This document shows, piece by piece, positions 1 through 5,300 of a DNA stretch of 5,300 nt. Within the stretch, counting starts at the first letter, position 1. The number at the start of each line of letters is the position of its first letter. The stretch lies in NCBI GenBank assembly GCA_947452665.1, contig CANGEH010000179.1, positions 1 to 5,300 on the forward strand. Reading direction: 5' to 3'. Source of the stretch: Caulobacteraceae bacterium. Lineage in GTDB: Bacteria > Pseudomonadota > Alphaproteobacteria > Caulobacterales > Caulobacteraceae. A program made the translations under genes and the position numbers. The notes beneath the pieces were generated by a model that saw only the letters and a program-made list of their open reading frames with translations, was not told the DNA's origin and searched no databases.

Positions 1-524
1 AGGGTGACCTTGGAGGCAAAATTGGTCAGGTAAAGCGCTTCTTCCACCGCCGTATTGCCGCCGCCGACCACCACGACCTCCTTGCCGCGATAGAAAAACC
101 CGTCGCAGGTCGCGCAGGCCGAAACGCCAAAGCCTTGGAATTTTTGCTCGGAGGCTAGGCCCAGCCACTTGGCCTGGGCGCCTGTGGCTATGATCAGGGT
201 ATCGGCCAAGAACACATCGCCCGAATCGCAGGTCAGTCTGAAAGGGCGGCTGGCCAGGTCGGCGCTCAAGACCACGTCGGCGACAAATTCTGTGCCAACA
301 TGCTCGGCCTGGGCGCGCATCTGGTCCATCAGCCAGGGGCCCTGAATCACATCCGCAAAGCCGGGATAGTTTTCGACATCCGTCGTAATGGTGAGCTGGC
401 CGCCCGGCTGGATGCCCGCGATCAGAACAGGGGCCAGCATGGCGCGGGCGGCATAGATGGCGGCGGTATAGCCAGCCGGACCCGATCCAATAATGGCACA
501 GCGAACAGAGCGGGTATTGGACAT
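1..524 (-). CDS. trxB: Thioredoxin reductase (NADPH), N-terminal part, cut by window edge
   Basis: This is the first 174 codons of a cytoplasmic FAD-dependent reductase that passes electrons from NADPH to thioredoxin; the C-terminal half lies beyond base 1. The translation begins MSNTRSVRCAIIGSGPAG. The FAD-binding Rossmann motif GSGPAG is at residues 13-18, followed by GGQL at 41-44, the FAD-domain ATG motif (IIATGA) at 111-116, and the redox-active pair CATC (C137, C140) followed by DGFFYRGKE. The NADPH-binding motif GGGNTAVEEA is at 154-163. The order and spacing are those of classical low-molecular-weight TrxB. The start is the ATG at 524-522; only a weak purine stretch (GAGAG) precedes it, and no better upstream start is apparent. 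It is divergent from pseG. The CxxC sits inside the NADPH domain as in TrxB, and together with the adjacent DG this argues against a ferredoxin/flavodoxin-NADP reductase, which lacks the cysteines. Confidence 0.96.
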   Translation of the reverse strand, partial: MSNTRSVRCAIIGSGPAGYTAAIYAARAMLAPVLIAGIQPGGQLTITTDVENYPGFADVIQGPWLMDQMRAQAEHVGTEFVADVVLSADLASRPFRLTCDSGDVFLADTLIIATGAQAKWLGLASEQKFQGFGVSACATCDGFFYRGKEVVVVGGGNTAVEEALYLTNFASKVT

Positions 525-629
525 GGGACGGACTCTCGACAAGGGACGCGGCGGTAAGACTTTGTTGGTGCTATTTAACGATGATTCCATCAGATGCGAC
601 GGGCGGTGTGCGTTTTTGTCGTCTTGGGG

Positions 630-1661
630 ATGATTTCACCTGTGACCAATGCCCCGAAAGTTCTGTTTTTGGCTGATGCTGGTCCTTTGGTCGGGGGCGG
701 GCATGTCATGCGCTGTCTGACGCTTGCGGCTGCCTTGAACGATCTGGGCCTTGAGTGCCAGTTCATGGCCCCGCCGCCGATTGCCCAGATTTTGCAGCGC
801 TTTGGCGGCGATAGGATAGGCCAGATCAATTGCGAACCGGATACGCTGGTGACCCTGGCCTGTAAGCAGCCGTCCGACCTAATCGTGGTCGATCATTATG
901 GCCTTGGCGAAACGGAGGAGGCCGCTTTAGGCGTCGGGCGCAGGCTGGTGGTGCTGGACGATATGCCGGGGCGGGTCCATCCTTGCGACCTTTTGCTGGA
1001 CCCCAGCCTTGGCCGAACCGCGCAGGACTATTATGGGCGCGTGCCAGAGGCGGCGAAGGTTCTAGCCGGGCCACACTATGCGCTTGTGCGGCCAGAATTT
1101 GCGAGGTTGCGGCCCGAAATGCTTGTCAGGCGCAAGGCTAGCCTTGGTCATGGTCCCATACTTGTGGCTCTGGGTCTGACCGACCTGTTTGGCCTGACCG
1201 CCAAGGTGGTCGAGGTCTTGCTGGAGCTGAGCCTGCCCAATCCGATCTGGGCGGTGGTGGGGGCCGAGGCGCAGTCCTTGCCGCGCTTGAAGGCCCTTGC
1301 AAGCCAACACGCCCAGCTTTCCGTATACGTTGAAACCATAGACATGGCGGGTCTAATGAGCCGGGCCGATCTTGCCATTGGCGCCGGCGGGTCCAGCACC
1401 TGGGAGCGGGCCTGCCTTGGCCTGCCTAGCCTGACCCTGATCTTGGCCGATAATCAGGCCGATCTCGCAAGGCGGCTGGAGCGGGAGGGTGCGAGCGTGG
1501 CGCTGGATGCGCGCTCTTTAGATTTTGGTCCCGAGCTTGCCTTGGCTGTGCTGGGGCTGGCGGGGCAGGTGCGGGCCTTGCAAACCCTGTCGCATAAGGC
1601 CAGTGCCCTGTGTGATGGTCTTGGAGCGGGACGGGTGGCCGCCGCTATTAGAGATTTTTGA
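630..1661 (+). CDS. pseG: UDP-2,4-diacetamido-2,4,6-trideoxy-beta-L-altropyranose hydrolase (PseG)
   Basis: PseG hydrolyses the UDP-linked diacetamido-trideoxy altrose to the free sugar, which PseI then condenses with phosphoenolpyruvate to give pseudaminic acid. It is a cytosolic GT-B-fold enzyme. Numbered from the ATG at 630: KVLFLADAG at 10-18 leads into the glycine-rich loop GGGHVMRC (22-29) with the family's catalytic-type His (25). DHYGL is at 88-92, GPHYALVRPEF at 147-157, GAGGSSTWERACLGLP at 251-266 and DNQ at 274-276. Length (343 residues) is normal. Two positions are atypical: FLADAG where many homologues have FRADAS, and GLTD where many have GGSD. The frame is open from an ATG at 594, but those extra 12 residues are hydrophobic and lie before the domain. 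None of the candidate starts (594, 630, GTG 642) has a good ribosome-binding site, so the start is uncertain. Caulobacter calls this protein FlmD. It is convergent with pseH. NeuC/LegG-type epimerases are less likely, given the PseG motifs. Confidence 0.88.
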   Translation: MISPVTNAPKVLFLADAGPLVGGGHVMRCLTLAAALNDLGLECQFMAPPPIAQILQRFGGDRIGQINCEPDTLVTLACKQPSDLIVVDHYGLGETEEAALGVGRRLVVLDDMPGRVHPCDLLLDPSLGRTAQDYYGRVPEAAKVLAGPHYALVRPEFARLRPEMLVRRKASLGHGPILVALGLTDLFGLTAKVVEVLLELSLPNPIWAVVGAEAQSLPRLKALASQHAQLSVYVETIDMAGLMSRADLAIGAGGSSTWERACLGLPSLTLILADNQADLARRLEREGASVALDARSLDFGPELALAVLGLAGQVRALQTLSHKASALCDGLGAGRVAAAIRDF

Positions 1662-1730
1662 AAGGCCTAGATTCGATCCATATTGGGGGATTTCCGGTTG
1701 GTTAAATGTGCGCTCCAGGGGGCCGTGCGA

Positions 1731-1817
1731 ACAGGTCTGGGTCCCCGCCTGCGCGGAGAAGGTGGAAGGGGGGCTGGGGCCGCTTAGTCCGCCTCTCGCT
1801 GCCTTGGCGGGGGAAGG
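1731..1817. repeat. GC-rich palindromic intergenic repeat, probably a degenerate dispersed element
   Basis: The left part contains the imperfect hairpin TCCCCGC-CTGC-GCGGAGA (1742-1759), seven-base arms with one mismatch. It closely resembles the 'GGGTCCCCGCCTGCGCGGGGA' elements scattered through intergenic regions of many alphaproteobacteria. The right part ends in CTTGGCGGGGGAAGG, and its GGCGGGG (1806-1812) is the reverse complement of CCCCGCC (1743-1749), so the block could also fold as one large stem. Purine-rich GGAGAAGGTGGAAGGGG lies between the arms. No second copy is inside this window, so its being a dispersed repeat is inference from resemblance. It contains no protein-coding signal. 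Confidence 0.45.
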
Positions 1818-1839
1818 ATTGATCTGAAATAAATCTTCC
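1812..1839. terminator. Weak stem-loop between convergent genes, possible bidirectional terminator
   Basis: GGAAG(G)ATT at 1812-1820 pairs with AATCTTCC at 1832-1839, giving eight base pairs with one bulged G and an 11-base loop. It lies where pseG and pseH transcripts would collide. Neither side is followed by a run of T, so it is not a canonical intrinsic terminator; it may only be a structure that slows transcription. Confidence 0.22.
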
Positions 1840-1860
1840 TACATCGACTGTGGAGTGAAC

Positions 1861-2421
1861 CTAGGTGACCTGAAATCCCTTGGCTTGCAGCCGAGCCTGC
1901 AGGGCCGGTTTCAAGGCGGGCCAATCGCTTGCCAATAGGCCCAGCCCAATCACATCCTCATATTGGCCGGCCTTTAGGATGTGCTGGCGATAAAGCGCCT
2001 CGCGCGTAAAGCCATAGGTCATGTGCAATTGCCAGACCGGCTCATTGGAGACCAGAACCTCGCAGCACAGCTTATTGAGACCGAGCGTACCAAACACATG
2101 CTCAATCATCCAAAACTCGATGTATGACCCCACCCCCAGCCCCCTTACCGACGGCTCTGCCAGATAATAGGCCCAGGCGCAGCGTCTGTTGCGCAAATCA
2201 ATATCGGCCAGATTGGCAAGGCCCACGGGCTGACCGTCCAATTCGATCAACCAATAGCGGCGGCTTTGATCATCGGCCAAGCCGTCAAACCAGCCATCGT
2301 GTTCGGCCCTGCTGATCGGGTGGTCGGTATACATATAGGCGGCAACGTCTGGACTATTTCGCCAGATATGCAGCCGCTCGCGGTCAGCTTCGCTCAGGTC
2401 GCGCAAGGTGACATTGGGCAT
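1861..2421 (-). CDS. pseH: UDP-4-amino-4,6-dideoxy-N-acetyl-beta-L-altrosamine N-acetyltransferase (PseH)
   Basis: PseH transfers acetyl from acetyl-CoA to the C4 amine of UDP-4-amino-4,6-dideoxy-N-acetyl-altrosamine, producing the substrate of PseG. The 186-residue protein is a single GNAT domain of the RimJ/RimL-PseH type. WRNSPDV at 20-26 and MYTDHPIS at 30-37 match the substrate-side region typical of PseH. RGLGVG at 93-98 is the acetyl-CoA pyrophosphate-binding loop (motif A), and EVLVSNEPVWQLHMTYGF at 121-138 is the GNAT motif B region. The start ATG at 2421 lies 12 bases after the upstream gene's stop. Its ribosome-binding site GAGGA overlaps that TGA stop, nine bases before the ATG, which points to translational coupling. 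Caulobacter calls this protein FlmH. A generic ribosomal-protein acetyltransferase is the main alternative, but the pseG neighbour makes PseH much more likely. Confidence 0.85.
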   Translation of the reverse strand: MPNVTLRDLSEADRERLHIWRNSPDVAAYMYTDHPISRAEHDGWFDGLADDQSRRYWLIELDGQPVGLANLADIDLRNRRCAWAYYLAEPSVRGLGVGSYIEFWMIEHVFGTLGLNKLCCEVLVSNEPVWQLHMTYGFTREALYRQHILKAGQYEDVIGLGLLASDWPALKPALQARLQAKGFQVT

Positions 2422-2426
2422 TGCCT

Positions 2427-2435
2427 TTGGTCCTC
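2427..2435 (-). promoter_or_regulatory. Ribosome-binding site of pseH overlapping the upstream stop codon
   Basis: Read on the minus strand, the junction is TATTGAGGACCAAAGGCA followed by ATG. GAGGA shares two bases with the TGA stop of the spsF-like gene and is nine bases from the ATG. This fixes the pseH start and argues that the two genes are translated from one mRNA. Confidence 0.6.
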
Positions 2436-3153
2436 AATACCGCCGGTCGCCGCCCAGCGCCCAAAGCTCTGGCCTGGACTGAACAAACACGCGGACATTG
2501 TCCGAGGTAAAATCGGCCTTGCGGTGATAGAGCGCGCCATAGACGGCGCGAACAAACTCCAGATCATCGGGCCGATCCACGGTCCAGCGCACCTCGCCCT
2601 CGGCGGCATGCTGTTCAAGCCCGGCAATCTTAAACCGCTCAGGCCTTTGGTGGATAAAGGCCGTCACATGCTCTCGATCATAAGGATCGGTCGCTTCAGC
2701 ATCCGCCTGGCGCAAAACACTGGTCTTCATGACCTCAACATCCAAGCCCTTGGGATAGGACCGCCGCTTTGGCGTATTGGAGGTATAATCGGCTTGGCTT
2801 TCTCGGTGCAGGTCAAGGGTCTGGTCAATCAGGGCCGGATCGGCGAGGGGGCAATCGGCGGTCAGGCGCACAACCGTCTCATGGCCCAAAAATGTGTCCA
2901 CAGCCCCGATAAACCTCGCCAATACATCGTCCAGCGGCCCGCGATAGACGTCTGTCCCCTCTGCGCTCAGGGCAGAGGCTAAACCATCATCGCTGGCATG
3001 AGTGGACGTAGCCACCACGATCTGGTCCAGCCCCTTGGCGCGCCGGACCCGCTCAATCTGGCGCAGGATCATGGGCGCGCCGACAAGGTCAGCCATCACC
3101 TTGCCGGGCAGGCGGCTCGAAGACATGCGGGCTTGTAAAATCGCGAGGGTCAG
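2434..3153 (-). CDS. SpsF-family cytidylyltransferase-like protein, candidate CMP-pseudaminic acid synthetase, CTG start proposed
   Basis: The 239-residue product belongs to the SpsF/COG1861 group of nucleotidyltransferase-fold proteins, often found in surface-sugar clusters and related to CMP-sugar (NeuA/KdsB-like) synthetases. Numbered from the CTG at 3153, the nucleotide-binding signature LAILQARMSSSRLPGKV is at 3-19. RLTADCPLADP, a metal- and sugar-binding region, is at 96-106; YPKGLDVEV is at 133-141, REHVTAFI at 160-167 and RWTVDRPDDL at 189-198. The first ATG (3126) is inside the signature and would drop ILQAR. No ATG, GTG or TTG exists in frame between there and the preceding gene, but CTG at 3153 has AAAGGA eight bases upstream. 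It lies 79 bases after the acyl-CoA dehydrogenase gene and 12 bases before pseH. With PseH and PseG next door, a CMP-activating role in pseudaminic acid synthesis is a fair inference; the exact substrate is not shown by sequence. A classical PseF would begin with an IPARGGSKRIP-like motif, absent here. Confidence 0.82.
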   Translation of the reverse strand: MTLAILQARMSSSRLPGKVMADLVGAPMILRQIERVRRAKGLDQIVVATSTHASDDGLASALSAEGTDVYRGPLDDVLARFIGAVDTFLGHETVVRLTADCPLADPALIDQTLDLHRESQADYTSNTPKRRSYPKGLDVEVMKTSVLRQADAEATDPYDREHVTAFIHQRPERFKIAGLEQHAAEGEVRWTVDRPDDLEFVRAVYGALYHRKADFTSDNVRVFVQSRPELWALGGDRRY

Positions 3154-3161
3154 GGCGGTGA

Positions 3162-3167
3162 TCCTTT
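3162..3167 (-). promoter_or_regulatory. Ribosome-binding site supporting a CTG start
   Basis: On the minus strand AAAGGA is followed by eight bases (TCACCGCC) and then CTG at 3153. It is the only good purine-rich site near the beginning of the conserved domain. The downstream ATG at 3126 is preceded by TTTTACAAGCCCGC, with no Shine-Dalgarno-like sequence. Confidence 0.55.
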
Positions 3168-3232
3168 GGGCTTTGACGGCGATTAGACCACAAAACCTTA
3201 ACCGATTGGTTGTTGTAGGCCGAAGCTTGCCC

Positions 3233-5020
3233 TCAAGCCCCCATGCTTTCAGCGGTGATGTTAAACAGGTCGGCCGAGCCTTGGGTTACGGCCGCCGTTA
3301 GGCCGGGGGCCTGGGCCAAAACGTGTTCGCTATAGATGCGGGCCAGACCAATCTTGGTGCGCCAATAGGCAGCGTCGCCCTCGCCAGCCGCCAGATGACG
3401 GGCCGCTGCCAGCGCCCCCTTGCCGAGCATCCAGCCGCCCATCACATCGCCGAGCAGTTTCAGATAGGCCGCAGCGCCTGCCAAGGCATCGGGCTGGGCA
3501 TGGCCACGCCGCTCAATCAGCCAGCCGGTCGCGGCCTGAACCGCGGCTATGCCGTTTTCTAGCCGGGTGCCGACCGTGTGCAGCCAGGCATTGTCGTGGC
3601 CTTTCAGCGCCGAGGCTGTTGGCCAGATGTCATTGATCAGTTGGCGCACAGCCTCGCCATTGCCCATGGCCAGCTTGCGCCCCATCAGGTCAATGGCCTG
3701 AATGCCATTGGTGCCTTCATAAATGGGTGCAATCCGCGCATCGCGATAGTGCTGGGCCGCGCCGGTGTCCTCAATAAAGCCCATGCCGCCGTGAATCTGC
3801 ACGCCCATAGAAGCGACCTCGACCCCGACATCGGTGGACCAGGCCTTGGCCACGGGCACAAACAATTCCTCGCGCAGACGCGCGGCTTCGCGCTTGACTG
3901 GATCGACCTCCAGCCGCGCCTGGTCTGCGGCTATGCCGGTGGCCAGGCAAATGGCCCTTGCGGCCTCAATCTTGGCCTTCATGATCATCAGGCAGCGGCG
4001 CACATCGGGATGGTCAAAGATTGGGGCAGGGTGGGCACCCGTCCAGGCCGAGCGGCCCTGTTTGCGATCAACCGCATAGGTCAATGCCGCCTGATAGGCG
4101 CGCTCGGCAATGCCAACGCCCTGCATGCCGACATTGAGGCGGGCGGAATTCATCATGGTGAACATATGGGCCAGGCCATTGCCGACCTGACCGACCAGTT
4201 CGGCCTGGGCGCCATCAAACAGCATGGTGCAGGTGGGCGAGCCATGAATGCCCAGCTTGTGCTCAATGCCGCCGGGCCGCAGATCATTGGCTGCCCCTAG
4301 GCTGCCGTCCTCAGCCGTCAGGCGCTTGGGCGCTAGAAACAGGCTGATCCCCTTTACGCCCTCGGGCGCGTCGGGCAGGCGGGCCAAGACGAGGTGAATG
4401 ATATTGTCGGCCACATCATGATCGCCCCAGGTGATATAGATCTTCTGGCCATAGATGCGGTATGTACCGTCTGGGTTAGGCTCGGCCCGCGTGGTGAGTG
4501 TGCCAAGGTCCGAGCCCGATTGCGGCTCGGTCAGGTTCATGGTGCCAGTCCATTCACCGCTAATCATGCGCGGCAAATAGAGTGATTTTTGCCGCTCCGA
4601 GCCGTGGGCATGAATGGCCTCAATCGCACCTTGGGTCAGCAAGGGGCACAGGGCCAGAGCCATATTGGCCGCATGAAAGGTCTCATAGGCCGCCAGTTCC
4701 AAGGCTTTTGGCAGGCCCTGGCCACCATAGGCGGGGTCGGCCGCCAGACTGTTCCAGCCGCCTTGCGCAAAGGCCTTATAGGCATCGGCAAAGCCAGGCA
4801 CGGCGGTAACCTTGCCATTGGCATAGCGTGCGCCGTGGGTGTCGCCGATCCGGTTTAGCGGGGCCATGACACCGCCCGCCAGATCACCCGCCGCATCCAA
4901 TACGGCCTGCATCAAGTCGTGATCGAACTCGGCAAACGCCCCGTCTTGGCAGACCTGATCAATATCCACCACATCGGTCAGGGCAAATACGAGGTCGCGT
5001 ATCGGGGCACGATAGGTCAT
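3233..5020 (-). CDS. Acyl-CoA dehydrogenase, DmdC-like (about 595-residue type)
   Basis: This FAD flavoenzyme oxidises an acyl-CoA to the trans-2-enoyl-CoA and passes electrons to electron-transfer flavoprotein. The length and the start MTYRAPIRDLVF fit the long group that includes 3-methylmercaptopropionyl-CoA dehydrogenase (DmdC). Numbered from the ATG at 5020: an N-terminal helical domain with GGWNSLAADPAYGGQGLP (87-104) and CPLLTQGA (125-132); the middle beta domain with MNLTEPQSGSDLG (161-173), GQKIYITWGDHD (191-202) and HKLGIHGSPTC (254-264); and the helical flavin domain with VQIHGGMGF (407-415) and IYEGTNGIQ (433-441), whose Glu435 is the expected catalytic base. About 150 further residues form the C-terminal extension typical of this group. 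TTG at 5023 directly precedes the ATG and could also serve as start; the ATG is preferred because it gives MTYRAP. Substrate (medium or long chain acyl-CoA, or methylmercaptopropionyl-CoA) cannot be told from sequence. Its role has no obvious link to the downstream sugar genes. Confidence 0.93.
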   Translation of the reverse strand: MTYRAPIRDLVFALTDVVDIDQVCQDGAFAEFDHDLMQAVLDAAGDLAGGVMAPLNRIGDTHGARYANGKVTAVPGFADAYKAFAQGGWNSLAADPAYGGQGLPKALELAAYETFHAANMALALCPLLTQGAIEAIHAHGSERQKSLYLPRMISGEWTGTMNLTEPQSGSDLGTLTTRAEPNPDGTYRIYGQKIYITWGDHDVADNIIHLVLARLPDAPEGVKGISLFLAPKRLTAEDGSLGAANDLRPGGIEHKLGIHGSPTCTMLFDGAQAELVGQVGNGLAHMFTMMNSARLNVGMQGVGIAERAYQAALTYAVDRKQGRSAWTGAHPAPIFDHPDVRRCLMIMKAKIEAARAICLATGIAADQARLEVDPVKREAARLREELFVPVAKAWSTDVGVEVASMGVQIHGGMGFIEDTGAAQHYRDARIAPIYEGTNGIQAIDLMGRKLAMGNGEAVRQLINDIWPTASALKGHDNAWLHTVGTRLENGIAAVQAATGWLIERRGHAQPDALAGAAAYLKLLGDVMGGWMLGKGALAAARHLAAGEGDAAYWRTKIGLARIYSEHVLAQAPGLTAAVTQGSADLFNITAESMGA

Positions 5021-5180
5021 CAAGGTCTCGCCATGCTGGTGGTGGGTGCTGGAGCCGCTAGATAGGCCGAGTTGCGCCTTTCGCCAAGCACGCTAGGCCA
5101 TGGCCGACGCTTTGGTCATTGATCAGGGCGTGTGAATCTGGCCAAGTGTCGGCAATCGATGGTTTTGTTGGAGATCGCTT
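5021..5180. other. Divergent intergenic region with no gene
   Basis: These 160 bases lie between the starts of the acyl-CoA dehydrogenase gene (minus) and the exported-protein gene (plus), and so should hold both promoters. I see no gene and no clear operator palindrome. Only the weak minus-strand promoter listed separately stands out; nothing convincing was found for the plus strand. Confidence 0.5.
5059..5087 (-). promoter_or_regulatory. Weak sigma-70-like promoter candidate for the acyl-CoA dehydrogenase gene
   Basis: On the minus strand TTGGCG (5087-5082, four of six matches to TTGACA) is separated by 17 bases from TATCTA (5064-5059, which shares only TAT with TATAAT). The position, about 38 bases before the ATG, is sensible and the spacing is ideal, but the -10 match is poor. 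Confidence 0.22.
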
Positions 5181-5300
5181 ATGCTTCGCACCGTTCTGGC
5201 GGCTGCCGCCAGCCTTTCGCTCATTGCCGCGCCGGCCGCCATGGCCGCGCCTGGGGTCAGCTCCAAGGCCTTGGCCGACCTGCCGTCTGGCCAGTATGTC
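5181..5300 (+). CDS. Exported protein, N-terminal fragment, possibly YceI family
   Basis: Forty codons are visible before the window ends. They encode a classical Sec signal peptide: a short basic start (MLR), an Ala/Leu-rich hydrophobic stretch from about residue 4 to 17, and an A-M-A site at 20-22 suitable for signal peptidase I. The mature part begins APGVSSKALADLPSGQYV. The ribosome-binding site GGAG lies seven bases before the ATG. The phrase LPSGQYV just after the signal peptide resembles the start of the mature domain in periplasmic YceI-like proteins (lipocalin-like isoprenoid binders), where it is usually followed by LD and a conserved His. That continuation is outside the window, so the family is a guess while export is well supported. 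It is divergent from the acyl-CoA dehydrogenase gene. Confidence 0.75.
   Translation, partial: MLRTVLAAAASLSLIAAPAAMAAPGVSSKALADLPSGQYV

Larger units (their letters stand above)
1662..1860. other. Convergent intergenic spacer, no gene
   Basis: These 199 bases separate the stop codon of pseG from the stop codon of pseH on the other strand. I see no convincing gene here: the plus-strand frame that runs through to 1827 is a continuation of an out-of-frame reading of pseG. The spacer holds a GC-rich palindromic block and, next to it, a weak stem-loop, both listed separately. Confidence 0.7.

Noticed and set aside
300..557. Plus-strand open frame of 85 codons over the start of trxB
   Set aside because: It is antisense to the FAD-binding domain of trxB, with no ribosome-binding site and no family resemblance.
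525..593. Sigma-70 or sigma-54 promoter between trxB and pseG
   Set aside because: TCGACA, TATTTAAC and similar fragments occur, but I could not pair any -35 and -10 (or -24/-12) with acceptable spacing.
1525..1827. Plus-strand open frame running from pseG into the spacer
   Set aside because: It is out of frame with the conserved C-terminus of pseG and its tail only translates the palindromic repeat.
2266..2982. Long plus-strand open frame of 238 codons
   Set aside because: It lies opposite the spsF-like gene and pseH, which have recognisable motifs throughout; its translation has no domain-like pattern and is a by-product of GC-rich coding on the other strand.
2434..3126. ATG at 3126 as start of the spsF-like gene
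   Set aside because: It removes ILQAR of the nucleotide-binding signature, has no ribosome-binding site, and leaves a conserved coding stretch untranslated upstream.
3578..4300. Plus-strand open frame of 240 codons
   Set aside because: It is fully antisense to the conserved core of the acyl-CoA dehydrogenase and shows no recognisable motif.
1..5300. CRISPR arrays, tRNA or rRNA genes, insertion sequences, defence or toxin systems
   Set aside because: No regularly spaced direct repeats, no tRNA-like cloverleaf, no transposase motifs and no defence-type domains were seen on either strand.

Overview
The window looks like chromosomal DNA of a free-living alphaproteobacterium. It is GC-rich (by eye around 60%) and densely coded, and its TrxB carries the CATCDG-type redox centre. 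An imperfect copy of the 'GTCCCCGCCTGCGCGGGGA' type of intergenic palindrome, often seen in alphaproteobacterial genomes, is present. The pairing of PseG and PseH enzymes recalls the flagellin-glycosylation genes (flmD/flmH) of Caulobacterales. A Caulobacterales-like host is my best guess; there is no 16S or other marker to prove it.

Layout, left to right. At 1-524 on the minus strand is the N-terminal half of thioredoxin reductase (trxB), cut by the window edge. Divergent from it, on the plus strand to 1661, is pseG, the UDP-sugar hydrolase of pseudaminic acid synthesis. A 199-base convergent spacer (1662-1860) holds a GC-rich palindromic repeat and a weak stem-loop. On the minus strand, in transcription order, follow a DmdC-like acyl-CoA dehydrogenase (5020 to 3233), an SpsF-type cytidylyltransferase-family gene (to 2434) and the acetyltransferase gene pseH (2421 to 1861). 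A 160-base divergent spacer then leads to the first 40 codons of an exported protein at 5181 on the plus strand, possibly of the YceI family.

How the genes work together. PseH acetylates the C4 amine of the UDP-sugar and PseG then removes UDP, so they do consecutive steps. An SpsF-family nucleotidyltransferase could do the final CMP activation. The spsF-like gene and pseH are 12 bases apart and clearly cotranscribed, while pseG faces them from the opposite strand. PseB, PseC and PseI are not in the window and must be encoded elsewhere if the pathway is complete. TrxB, the acyl-CoA dehydrogenase and the exported protein are housekeeping or unrelated neighbours.

The most notable observation is the start of the spsF-like gene. 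The first ATG cuts off the family's nucleotide-binding signature. The reading frame upstream restores it but contains no ATG, GTG or TTG; the best start is a CTG at 3153, preceded by AAAGGA at ideal spacing. I saw no CRISPR array, tRNA, rRNA, transposase or defence system, and most of the window is ordinary.
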